A stretch of 14,369 nucleotides of DNA, taken from Euryarchaeota archaeon UBA226. GTDB taxonomy: Archaea > Thermoplasmatota > Poseidoniia > Poseidoniales > Poseidoniaceae. Below are positions 8,616 to 14,369 of this stretch, one piece after another (positions within the stretch are counted from its first letter, which is position 1; every line of letters starts with the position of its first letter). The stretch is taken from the NCBI GenBank assembly GCA_002505935.1, contig DAWL01000052.1:1-14369 (forward strand), written 5' to 3'. The notes beneath the pieces were generated by a model that did no database searches, had not been told where the DNA came from, and saw only the letters and a list, made by a program, of their open reading frames with translations. The position numbers and the translations under genes were made by a program.

Positions 8616-8969
8616 TCAGTATTCTCGCCATCCATGTTTACATGCTTTGCAAGTTAGGAACCTAGTCTCAGGTTCGTCGCTGGAACGAGTTTGTCTAAGT
8701 TCAGAGAATACCTCTCTACCATCGCATTTAGGACAGATGTATGAGTCGGTGGTAAGGACTCCGAACATCATGTCTGCATCATCGATCACTTCGTATTCCC
8801 TTGTCTCGGCTTTGGAACTGGATGTTGTTTCTGCTAAGTCAACCGTACTTCCATCTGGTAAGGTGACTTCATTCTTTGCACCTCCCTTGTAATTACATTT
8901 GTAATTTGTACAATTTATGTTTCCAGAGGAATCTGGATATGACAAAGTACCGCATTCTGGGCAGAACAT
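8616..8969 (-). CDS. tfs: Transcription factor S (TFS), archaeal TFIIS-like transcript cleavage factor
   Basis: TFS stimulates the intrinsic RNA cleavage activity of archaeal RNA polymerase, rescuing backtracked complexes. The 117 residues hold an N-terminal zinc ribbon (Cys3, Cys6, Cys20, Cys25), a hydrophilic linker and a C-terminal TFIIS-type ribbon (Cys79, Cys82, Cys107, Cys110). The hairpin between the last Cys pairs carries the catalytic acidic pair Asp98-Glu99 within RSSDEPET, which is the hallmark separating active TFS from RPA12-like relatives. Length and spacing match the archaeal family. It is the first gene of the minus-strand unit that continues into pcn, and TFS next to PCNA is a known arrangement in several archaea. 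A TATA-like element sits about 28 nt upstream of the ATG, suggesting a leaderless mRNA. Confidence 0.97.
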   Translation of the reverse strand: MFCPECGTLSYPDSSGNINCTNYKCNYKGGAKNEVTLPDGSTVDLAETTSSSKAETREYEVIDDADMMFGVLTTDSYICPKCDGREVFSELRQTRSSDEPETRFLTCKACKHGWREY

Positions 8970-8990
8970 AGGGTATTGGGCGAGTGGTCA

Positions 8991-9000
8991 CCACATATAG
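8991..9000 (-). promoter_or_regulatory. Putative TATA box of the tfs-pcn unit
   Basis: CTATATGTGG on the minus strand centres about 28 nt before the tfs ATG. Archaeal TATA boxes centre about 26-27 nt before the transcription start, so initiation would fall at or next to the ATG. This is inferred from position and base content only. Confidence 0.45.
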
Positions 9001-9033
9001 ACGATTTGCTTGTTAATTCAGGTATTTTTCCGA

Positions 9034-9042
9034 TTTCAATAG
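9034..9042 (+). promoter_or_regulatory. Putative TATA-like element of the nop5-flpA unit
   Basis: TTTCAATAG lies about 28 nt (centre) before the GTG at 9066, the spacing expected for a near-leaderless archaeal transcript. The same nonamer occurs at similar spacing before the 64-residue gene on the other strand (12550-12558). It is a weak match to the canonical TATA consensus. Confidence 0.35.
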
Positions 9043-9065
9043 AGTGAACGTTCCCCATCCCTTTT

Positions 9066-10109
9066 GTGGTGCTGTCTGTTCGACGGTACGTGGTGTGGAT
9101 AGCATACGACTGGAGATTGGCGTTGGTCATCGATGATCAGGGACGTATTCTTGATCAAGAGGAATGGACTGGCAAGAAGGACCAATCTCGTATTATTGAG
9201 AGGTTACAATTACTCGGTGCAGGAGGATTGACTGCCGAGTCAAGATTGTTATCAGAACGATGGCCTGATGCCTGCATCCATATGGCTGGAGACCCTGAAC
9301 TTCCTGAACATGAATTTCCAGAAATGTCTGCAGAGTTACTACAGGCTTTGGATGAAGCATCTCTTGCTATGTCACAAGCCGGTGTTGACAAGGCGGCTGG
9401 TGACCCTGACAGGAGACTTGAGCATCTGTTGAGTGCAACCGAAGAGTTGCGTGCCGCTTGGTTAACCATGGAATCTCGATTGGTCGAATGGACGGCCTTA
9501 TTCCTCCCTGCAGCGAGAGTAGAGCGAGACAGAAACCGCCTTGCAGGAATCATAGCGGAATCAGCTTCTCTACAGGACCTTGCTGCCTCATTATCGAGCA
9601 AGTTGCCGGAAGCAGGGCCTGGTGAATTGGAATGGAAGTCATTGCGTTCTTGGGCTGAAGTTGTGAGAAGTTGTAAGTCGAGATTGGATAGGATGGAGGA
9701 TGCGATTAGAGATCTAGCAAGTGAACATCTTCCATCTCTATCTTTGTTGATGGGGCCACTGCTGGCTGCGCGCTTATGTGCTTCAGCGCACGGTAGGATG
9801 AGATTGGCACGTTTGCCAGCAGGTACGGTACAGATTCTTGGTGCTGAGAAGGCATTCTTCAGCCACCTGCATAATGGAACTCCACCACCAAAGCATGGCC
9901 ATATTTTCATGCATCCATGGATTTCTCGTTCGGCTTGGTGGATTAGAGGCAAGATTTCTCGCATGTTGGCAGCTAAGGCAAGCCTTGCCGCTAGGAGCGA
10001 TGCATTCGCTGGTGCAGTATGGAATGATGAGATGTTGGCTGAGGTTGAGAAGCGGGTTGAAGAGATTCGCAGCACCCATGTCAACCCTCCAGCAGGCAAG
10101 CGCCGATGA
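9066..10109 (+). CDS. nop5: Nop5 (Nop56/58-like), scaffold of C/D-box guide RNPs
   Basis: Nop5 joins fibrillarin to L7Ae-bound C/D guide RNA in the archaeal 2'-O-methylation complex. The 347 residues show an N-terminal fibrillarin-binding domain (about 1-80), an acidic helical region likely to form the coiled coil (about 100-215), and the C-terminal Nop domain. The last is clear: LARLPAGTVQILGAEKAFF (GAEKAFF at 259-265), PPKHG ending at 278, then HPWI, RGKISRMLAAK and a basic end. The start is GTG at 9066 or 9069. GTG at 9090 or 9093 would leave almost no residues before the first strand. The N-terminal half is diverged from the usual family, but the Nop domain is unmistakable. Fibrillarin follows after 9 bp, the standard archaeal gene pair. 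Confidence 0.93.
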   Translation: MVLSVRRYVVWIAYDWRLALVIDDQGRILDQEEWTGKKDQSRIIERLQLLGAGGLTAESRLLSERWPDACIHMAGDPELPEHEFPEMSAELLQALDEASLAMSQAGVDKAAGDPDRRLEHLLSATEELRAAWLTMESRLVEWTALFLPAARVERDRNRLAGIIAESASLQDLAASLSSKLPEAGPGELEWKSLRSWAEVVRSCKSRLDRMEDAIRDLASEHLPSLSLLMGPLLAARLCASAHGRMRLARLPAGTVQILGAEKAFFSHLHNGTPPPKHGHIFMHPWISRSAWWIRGKISRMLAAKASLAARSDAFAGAVWNDEMLAEVEKRVEEIRSTHVNPPAGKRR

Positions 10110-10112
10110 GGT
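10108..10112 (+). promoter_or_regulatory. Shine-Dalgarno of flpA
   Basis: GAGGT overlaps the nop5 TGA and sits 6 nt before the flpA ATG. It supports translational coupling of the two partners. Confidence 0.6.
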
Positions 10113-10118
10113 CTTGAG

Positions 10119-10841
10119 ATGAAGAAGAGAGGCTCAAGGTCTAGGCCCTTTGGTAAGCAACTTACAGATGGGTTAAGGGTTCAAGGCAGAGGAGTCTGGA
10201 CATTGAATAGTGACTCTGGCAATACCGTATATGGTGAATCGGTTCGTCGTATCGCAAAGGAAGAATGGCGACGTTGGGACCCACACCGTTCAAAATTAGG
10301 CGCAGGGCTACAGAGAACTTCTGGGAACTTGACTGAAATCTTGCCGAGTGCAGGCTCTAGAATTCTGTATCTGGGGGCAGGCCACGGGACTACAGTTAGT
10401 CACTTGCACGATTTGGTATGCGGAGAAGATAATCATCTTGGGGGGCGAATATTGGCGGTTGATCTAGCGCCTAGATGCCTTAGGGATCTCAATCATTTGG
10501 CCAGTACAAGAAACGGCCTAGTCCCTCTGTTGGCCGATGCTAGGCGTCACAATGAGATTGCAGCAATCATGCCATATCGAGTTGACTGGTTATTCCAAGA
10601 TGTGGCACAAGCCAGCCAGGTTGAAATTTTTCTTGCTGCTTGTAAGCGATTCTTGAAGAGCGACGGTTTGGGGCTTTTTTCATTGAAAGCGGCTAGTGAA
10701 AGATGGGATGAAGAAGGTGAGAGGGCTCTTTTCACTAAGGTTGCAATAACGCTCGAAGAATCCGGTCTTGATTTGGTTGAGAGTATTGAATTGGCTGGTT
10801 TTGAGGAGCATCACATGCTTTTTATTTGTCGCAGGTCTTAG
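10119..10841 (+). CDS. flpA: Fibrillarin-like rRNA/tRNA 2'-O-methyltransferase
   Basis: FlpA is the SAM-dependent catalytic subunit of C/D-box RNPs, methylating ribose 2'-hydroxyls at sites chosen by guide RNAs. The 240 residues fit the archaeal length. The N-terminal small domain precedes the methyltransferase fold. Motif I reads YLGAGHGTT (84-92), the second-strand acidic residue is Asp115 in VDLAPR, ADAR ends at 142, the fibrillarin signature FQDVAQ is at 159-164, and Lys190 in FSLKA fits the conserved catalytic lysine. Motif I is usually written GAASGTT; here it is GAGHGTT. The gene directly follows nop5 with its own Shine-Dalgarno, so both subunits should be made together. Confidence 0.95.
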   Translation: MKKRGSRSRPFGKQLTDGLRVQGRGVWTLNSDSGNTVYGESVRRIAKEEWRRWDPHRSKLGAGLQRTSGNLTEILPSAGSRILYLGAGHGTTVSHLHDLVCGEDNHLGGRILAVDLAPRCLRDLNHLASTRNGLVPLLADARRHNEIAAIMPYRVDWLFQDVAQASQVEIFLAACKRFLKSDGLGLFSLKAASERWDEEGERALFTKVAITLEESGLDLVESIELAGFEEHHMLFICRRS

Positions 10842-10876
10842 GAATCCTTCAAAACCGAGCACCCTGACAAACGGGT

Positions 10877-11470
10877 ATGGGCAGACTGCTGTTATTCAGC
10901 GTGATATTGACCCTCCTTTCTTCGGGATGTCTTGGTCACAATGAAATTGAGATCAAGGAAGCCCCTTTCAAAGGAACGGAGTTGAATATGGAGCCAGACC
11001 CCGGCTTCAACCTCAGCAATAGCCAAGGAGGCAATTGGAGCTTAGAGCAGGCACGTGGAAAGGTCGTTATTCTTCTGTTTTCATTCACCAAATGTGTAGA
11101 AACTTGTCCTGTCGTTTCGGCGAATGTACATTGGATATTACAACAGTTGGATGAGGATGAGAAAACCCAGGTTCAAGCTGTCTCCGTTACTATGGATCCT
11201 TGGAGGGATACTCCTGAAGTACTCGCTGAATGGAGTTTTGAAAGGGGTTATGATTGGCCACATCTGACTGGTAATGATAGTGCAGTATTGAAGGTCTTGG
11301 TAGACCATTTCATTTTCATTGAACCAACTGATGAGGAGGATTACGATATCTACCATCAGCAACCCACATTCTTGCTTGATAGGGACCTCAATCAGAGAGT
11401 TCTTTGGAATGGGGCTGAATGGTTGCCAGAATTGGTATTGGAGGATGTCCGCACTCTCTTGGAGGAGTAA
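10877..11470 (+). CDS. SCO1/SenC-like copper-binding lipoprotein
   Basis: This is a thioredoxin-fold SCO protein, a family that delivers copper to the CuA site of cytochrome oxidase or acts as a thiol reductase. The 197-residue precursor begins with a lipoprotein signal peptide whose lipobox LSSGC places the lipidated Cys at 18, so the domain faces the outside. The copper ligands are present: Cys73 and Cys77 in KCVETCP, and His160 in YHQQPTF. TMDPWRDTPE (105-114) is the family's conserved segment after the third strand. It starts 35 bp after flpA on the same strand, and its last codons carry the Shine-Dalgarno of the Fpg gene. No cytochrome oxidase gene is in the window, so its partner is unknown. 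Family assignment is secure; copper delivery versus redox role is inferred. Confidence 0.93.
   Translation: MGRLLLFSVILTLLSSGCLGHNEIEIKEAPFKGTELNMEPDPGFNLSNSQGGNWSLEQARGKVVILLFSFTKCVETCPVVSANVHWILQQLDEDEKTQVQAVSVTMDPWRDTPEVLAEWSFERGYDWPHLTGNDSAVLKVLVDHFIFIEPTDEEDYDIYHQQPTFLLDRDLNQRVLWNGAEWLPELVLEDVRTLLEE
11461..11467 (+). promoter_or_regulatory. Shine-Dalgarno that fixes the Fpg start
   Basis: GGAGGAG inside the final codons of the SCO-like gene lies 5 nt before GTG 11473. It selects that GTG over an in-frame ATG at 11419, which would add 18 residues before the catalytic proline. Confidence 0.8.
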
Positions 11471-11472
11471 GG

Positions 11473-12333
11473 GTGCCAGAGTTACCCGAGGTCGAGACGG
11501 TAAAGAGGGGCCTCTCAAGGCACCTATTGGCAAATAGGGTCATCTCAGTGGAATGTCGCAGGGATGGTTTGCGTTTTCCATTTCCTAAAGACATGGCTGC
11601 AAGTATTGAAGGTAGAAACATCAAGGAGTTGGAGAGACGGGCAAAGTATCTCCTAATTCATCTCGAAGGTGAACTCACCTGGATTTGTCACCTTGGAATG
11701 AGTGGTCGTTTCACGATTCATGAAGATGGACAGCCGCCGCAAGGGATGTTCGAAAAAGGTGGAGATGGCCGTGGAAAACATGACCATGTGGTTTTTGAGA
11801 TGGAGGATGGCTGCTACGTTGTCTATACTGATCACCGTAGATTCGGTGTAATGGATATCGCTGTAACAGGCAAGGTTTCAGAACATAAGTTGTTGAGAAA
11901 TATAGGCCCTGAACCTTTGTCTGAATCATTCGATGGGTCATTTCTTCGCAAAGTATTGGAGAAGAGAAACAGTCCAATTAAGACGGCATTGCTTGATCAG
12001 CGTGTAGTTGCTGGCTTGGGCAATATCTACGTCTGTGAGGCTTTGCATATTTCTGGGATTTCTCCGAAGCGTAAGGCTTCACGAATCTCGTTGCAAAGAT
12101 ATGTCGATTTGGTAGCGGCGGTGAAAGAGGTTCTCTTTGCTTCCATAGAAGTAGGAGGTTCAACTTTGCAGGATTTTGCTGGTGTTGATGGAGACTTGGG
12201 ATACTTTCCCGCTTCATTCCGAGTCTATGGTAGAGAAGGTGAGGATTGTATTGTGGAGGACTGTCGAGGAATCATCGCGAGGTTCGAACAATCTGGACGA
12301 AGCACATTCCATTGTCCGGTGTGTCAGAGATGA
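11473..12333 (+). CDS. mutM: Formamidopyrimidine-DNA glycosylase (Fpg/MutM)
   Basis: Fpg removes 8-oxoguanine and ring-opened purines and nicks the abasic site by beta,delta-elimination. The start must be GTG 11473, because catalysis needs the N-terminal proline exposed: the product begins M-PELPEVE, giving Pro2 and Glu3. Conserved Lys58 lies in RRAKYLL, LGMSGRF and DHRRFGV supply the damage-recognition loops, and the helix-two-turn-helix (LDQRVVAGLGNIY) is at about 174-186. The 286 residues end in the zinc finger with GRSTFHCPVCQR (Cys281, Cys284). The first Cys pair is Cys259 and Cys264, spaced C-x4-C where the family usually has C-x2-C. Fpg is mainly bacterial, so an ancient transfer is likely. 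It begins 2 bp after the SCO-like stop. Confidence 0.96.
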   Translation: MPELPEVETVKRGLSRHLLANRVISVECRRDGLRFPFPKDMAASIEGRNIKELERRAKYLLIHLEGELTWICHLGMSGRFTIHEDGQPPQGMFEKGGDGRGKHDHVVFEMEDGCYVVYTDHRRFGVMDIAVTGKVSEHKLLRNIGPEPLSESFDGSFLRKVLEKRNSPIKTALLDQRVVAGLGNIYVCEALHISGISPKRKASRISLQRYVDLVAAVKEVLFASIEVGGSTLQDFAGVDGDLGYFPASFRVYGREGEDCIVEDCRGIIARFEQSGRSTFHCPVCQR

Positions 12334-12528
12334 TTACAGGATGACCATTCTCCAACCATCATCTTTTCCTGATTCAGCGTTGAAATTGTTGACGTGAGTG
12401 GTTATGGCCTTGTACATTCTTCTATCATTCACCAGTTTCATGTATACCTTGGACAGAATTTGGCTTGCAGTTGGCTGTTGTTCCTGTTCGACGGCTTCCT
12501 TCGTGTCAACATCTGCGGCTTCTCGCAT
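12334..12528 (-). CDS. Probable 64-residue protein of unknown function
   Basis: A 64-codon frame fills the gap between Fpg and the mutase almost exactly. Its TAA (12336-12334) touches the Fpg TGA, and its ATG at 12528 is 45 bp after the mutase stop. The N-terminal third is acidic and Gln/Glu-rich. The rest looks helical and basic (SQILSKVYMKLVNDRRMYKA) and ends in DDGWRMVIL. Codon choice resembles neighbouring genes. No Shine-Dalgarno is seen, but a TATA-like nonamer at 12550-12558 is well placed for a leaderless transcript. No family was recognised. A chance frame remains possible, since no overlapping strand offers independent support. Confidence 0.5.
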   Translation of the reverse strand: MREAADVDTKEAVEQEQQPTASQILSKVYMKLVNDRRMYKAITTHVNNFNAESGKDDGWRMVIL

Positions 12529-12549
12529 GATATGAAATCACAGTTTACC

Positions 12550-12558
12550 CTATTGAAA
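12550..12558 (-). promoter_or_regulatory. Putative TATA-like element of the 64-residue gene
   Basis: TTTCAATAG on the minus strand begins 30 nt before the ATG at 12528 and lies in the 45-bp gap after the mutase. It is identical to the nonamer placed 32 nt before the nop5 GTG. Confidence 0.3.
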
Positions 12559-12573
12559 CCTCGCTTAACGCCA

Positions 12574-14369
12574 TCACATATTTCGTCGGTATTGGCCACC
12601 TACTGCAAACAATGCATCAGTTATCTGACCAAGGCTTGCAACTTTCACTGTCTCCATCAATTCCTCGAATACGTTACCGCCCTCTCTGGCAACTTGTTGC
12701 AGCCTTTGCAAAGCCTCTTCATCTCTAGTAATCGCTTGAGTTCTCTCTAGGCAAGCCTGTTTCTCTTCTGGCGTTGCTCGTGCCAGTTCCATATCGAAGT
12801 TGTCGGCATCGGCATTGATGTCGCCCTGTGGGTTCTGGAATGTATTGACTCCAATAATTGGCAGAGTACCATCATGTTTCAGGTGTTCATAGTACATACT
12901 CTCGTCTTGGATCTTGCCACGTTGGTACATCGTTTCCATGGCCCCGAGGACTCCGCCTCTACGAGAAATGGCTTCGAATTCTTGTAGCACCGCTTCTTCA
13001 ACCAAGTCGGTCAATTCTTCAACGATGAATGAACCTTGCATGGGATTCTCGGTTTTTGTCCAGCCGCTTTCTTTGTTGACAATCAATTGGATTGCTAAGG
13101 CCCTACGAACCGACTCTTCAGTAGGAGTGGTTATCGCCTCATCGTAAGCATTGGTATGCAGAGAGTTTGCATTGTCTTGAATAGCCAGCAATGCTTGAAG
13201 AGTAGTTCGAATATCATTGAAATCGATTTCCTGAGCGTGAAGACTTCTACCGCTCGTTTGGATATGGTACTTGAGTTTCTGACTTCTCTCGTCAGCACCG
13301 TACAGGTCTCGCATTGCAACCGCCCATATGCGGCGGGCGACTCTACCAATGACCGTATACTCTGGATCCAGTCCATTAGAAAAGAAGAATGAGAGGTTGG
13401 GAGCAAAATGGGCAACATCCATGCCCCTGCTTCTGTAGTATTCAACGTAGGTGAATCCATTTGCTAGAGTGAATGCCAGTTGAGTGATTGGATTTGCTCC
13501 TGCTTCAGCAATGTGGTATCCAGAAATGCTGACTGAGTAATGATTTCTGACACCGTTATCGATGTAGTACTGTTGAATATCTCCCATCAATTTGAGAGCG
13601 AAGGGTGTTGAGAAAATACAGGTATTCTGCGCTTGGTCTTCCTTCAGGATATCAGCCTGAACAGTTCCTCGAACAGTTTGCAATGTCTTGGCTTTGATTT
13701 CTGCATATGTTTTGGCATCGACTAATTCATCACCGCGCTTACCTACGGTTGCCAATCCAAAACCATCGTGTCCTTCTGGTAAATCTCCCCTGTATCCGCT
13801 GGAATCTGTTTGCATCTGCAGGTGTTTTTCCACTTGCTGATCGATTGCAGCGTTCAAGAAGAAAGCGAGAATGATGGGGGCAGGCCCATTGATGGTCATC
13901 GAGACTGATGTGTTGGCATCGCATAGATCAAAGCCGGAATAGAGTCGCTTTGCATCATCTATACTGGCTATCGAGACTCCAGAATTGCCAACCTTACCCC
14001 AGATGTCTGGACGACGATCAGGGTCCCTTCCATACAGCGTAACGCTATCGAAGGCGGTTGATAGGCGAACGTAATCTTGTCCTTGTGAAAGAAGATGGAA
14101 TCTGCGATTAGTTCTCTCACCTTCTCCCTCTCCAGCGAACATACGGGCACTCAGTTCATCGGTTCTCTTGAATGGGAAGACCCCTGCTGTGAAGGGGAAA
14201 TATCCAGGGGCATTTTCTCTTGAAATCCAATTGTACATGTCTCCATCATCACTGAATTTCGGTAGGGAAACGCGTGGAATCATCTGATGGGATAGAGACT
14301 CGGTTACTGTTGAAACCGTGAATGGCTTTCCTCGAACGTGGTAGGTATATTCTCCACTGGAATATTCCT
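12574..14369 (-). CDS. icmF: IcmF-like isobutyryl-CoA mutase, C-terminal mutase domain (N-terminus outside window)
   Basis: The frame is open to the right edge; 597 residues are visible, and an internal Met at 14283 is not the start. Adenosylcobalamin-dependent acyl-CoA mutases move a thioester-bearing group between carbons. Fused IcmF proteins carry a B12-binding domain, a G-protein chaperone domain and then this mutase barrel. The visible sequence matches the fused type: the linker before IPRVSLPK, then FPFTAGVFPFKR, RMFAGEGE, LSTAFDSVTLYG and the GQYRRNM end. Conserved active-site His is in SGYHIAEAGA (His at 13515-13513). At the two positions that set substrate choice it has Phe (codon 14139-14137, RMFAG) and Gln (13629-13627, AQNTC), as in isobutyryl-CoA mutases; methylmalonyl-CoA mutase has Tyr and Arg. 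The B12 and G-protein domains are inferred, not seen. Likely bacterial in origin. Confidence 0.94.
   Translation of the reverse strand, partial: EYSSGEYTYHVRGKPFTVSTVTESLSHQMIPRVSLPKFSDDGDMYNWISRENAPGYFPFTAGVFPFKRTDELSARMFAGEGEGERTNRRFHLLSQGQDYVRLSTAFDSVTLYGRDPDRRPDIWGKVGNSGVSIASIDDAKRLYSGFDLCDANTSVSMTINGPAPIILAFFLNAAIDQQVEKHLQMQTDSSGYRGDLPEGHDGFGLATVGKRGDELVDAKTYAEIKAKTLQTVRGTVQADILKEDQAQNTCIFSTPFALKLMGDIQQYYIDNGVRNHYSVSISGYHIAEAGANPITQLAFTLANGFTYVEYYRSRGMDVAHFAPNLSFFFSNGLDPEYTVIGRVARRIWAVAMRDLYGADERSQKLKYHIQTSGRSLHAQEIDFNDIRTTLQALLAIQDNANSLHTNAYDEAITTPTEESVRRALAIQLIVNKESGWTKTENPMQGSFIVEELTDLVEEAVLQEFEAISRRGGVLGAMETMYQRGKIQDESMYYEHLKHDGTLPIIGVNTFQNPQGDINADADNFDMELARATPEEKQACLERTQAITRDEEALQRLQQVAREGGNVFEELMETVKVASLGQITDALFAVGGQYRRNM

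Noticed and set aside
8380..8892. A 170-codon plus-strand open frame across the pcn-tfs region.
   Set aside because: It overlaps both genes antisense, its composition is unlike a folded protein, and the minus strand encodes clear PCNA and TFS.
9155..10099. A 314-codon minus-strand open frame opposite nop5.
   Set aside because: It is an antisense shadow: its residues are low-complexity Ser/Ala/Asn, while the plus strand carries an unmistakable Nop domain and is followed by fibrillarin.
11419..11472. An earlier ATG start for Fpg.
   Set aside because: It would bury the catalytic N-terminal proline behind 18 residues and overlap the SCO-like gene. GTG 11473 has a strong Shine-Dalgarno.
12394..12750. 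A 118-codon plus-strand open frame over the mutase end and the small gene.
   Set aside because: It overlaps the conserved C-terminus of the mutase antisense and shows no recognisable domain.
14281..14283. ATG at 14283 as the mutase start.
   Set aside because: The same frame stays open to the window edge and upstream residues (about 28) match the linker that precedes the mutase domain in fused IcmF proteins.
1..14369. tRNA, rRNA, riboswitch, insertion sequence, attachment site or origin.
   Set aside because: None was recognised by eye on either strand. The few gaps are under about 110 bp apart from the 12334-12573 region described above. A covariance-model search would be needed to exclude small RNAs.

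Overview
The window looks like chromosomal DNA from an uncultured planktonic euryarchaeon, most likely Marine Group II (Poseidoniales) or a close relative. The core information-processing genes are archaeal: sliding clamp PCNA, transcript-cleavage factor TFS, and the C/D-box RNP proteins Nop5 and fibrillarin. They sit beside bacterial-looking genes (Fpg/MutM, an IcmF-type B12 mutase, an SCO1-like copper protein) and a very large secreted protease with a calcium-binding repeat tail. The lineage is inferred from gene content and sequence feel, not from a search. No rRNA, tRNA, CRISPR array, insertion sequence or phage gene was seen, and coding density is very high.

Layout. (1) 1-4171, minus: the N-terminal 1390 residues of a giant secreted subtilisin-family protease. 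Its C-terminal thrombospondin type 3-like array (1-1897) runs off the left edge. (2) 4174-6120, plus: an ABCB-type half exporter, divergent from the protease with only 2 bp between the longest-frame starts. (3) 6121-8969, minus: a probable transcription unit read TFS, PCNA, family 2 glycosyltransferase, small two-helix membrane protein. (4) 9066-12333, plus: Nop5, fibrillarin, SCO1-like lipoprotein, Fpg, tightly spaced with clear Shine-Dalgarno sequences before fibrillarin and Fpg. (5) 12334-14369, minus: a probable 64-residue protein and the C-terminal mutase domain of an IcmF-like isobutyryl-CoA mutase whose N-terminal part lies beyond the right edge.

How the genes relate. TFS and PCNA serve transcription and replication. 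Nop5 and fibrillarin form the methylation core of C/D guide RNPs. The two pairs are divergent across a 96-bp gap carrying one TATA-like element for each direction at spacing that suggests leaderless mRNAs. SCO1-like and Fpg ride behind fibrillarin on the same strand and may be co-transcribed with it. The mutase acts in CoA-ester carbon rearrangement, and the protease in extracellular protein degradation, typical of a protein-degrading marine heterotroph.

I did not find a convincing wholly new multi-gene system. The points most worth following are the mosaic protease array, the IcmF-type mutase with an apparent insertion, the altered Fpg zinc finger, the unannotated-looking 64-residue gene, and a shared promoter-like 9-mer.
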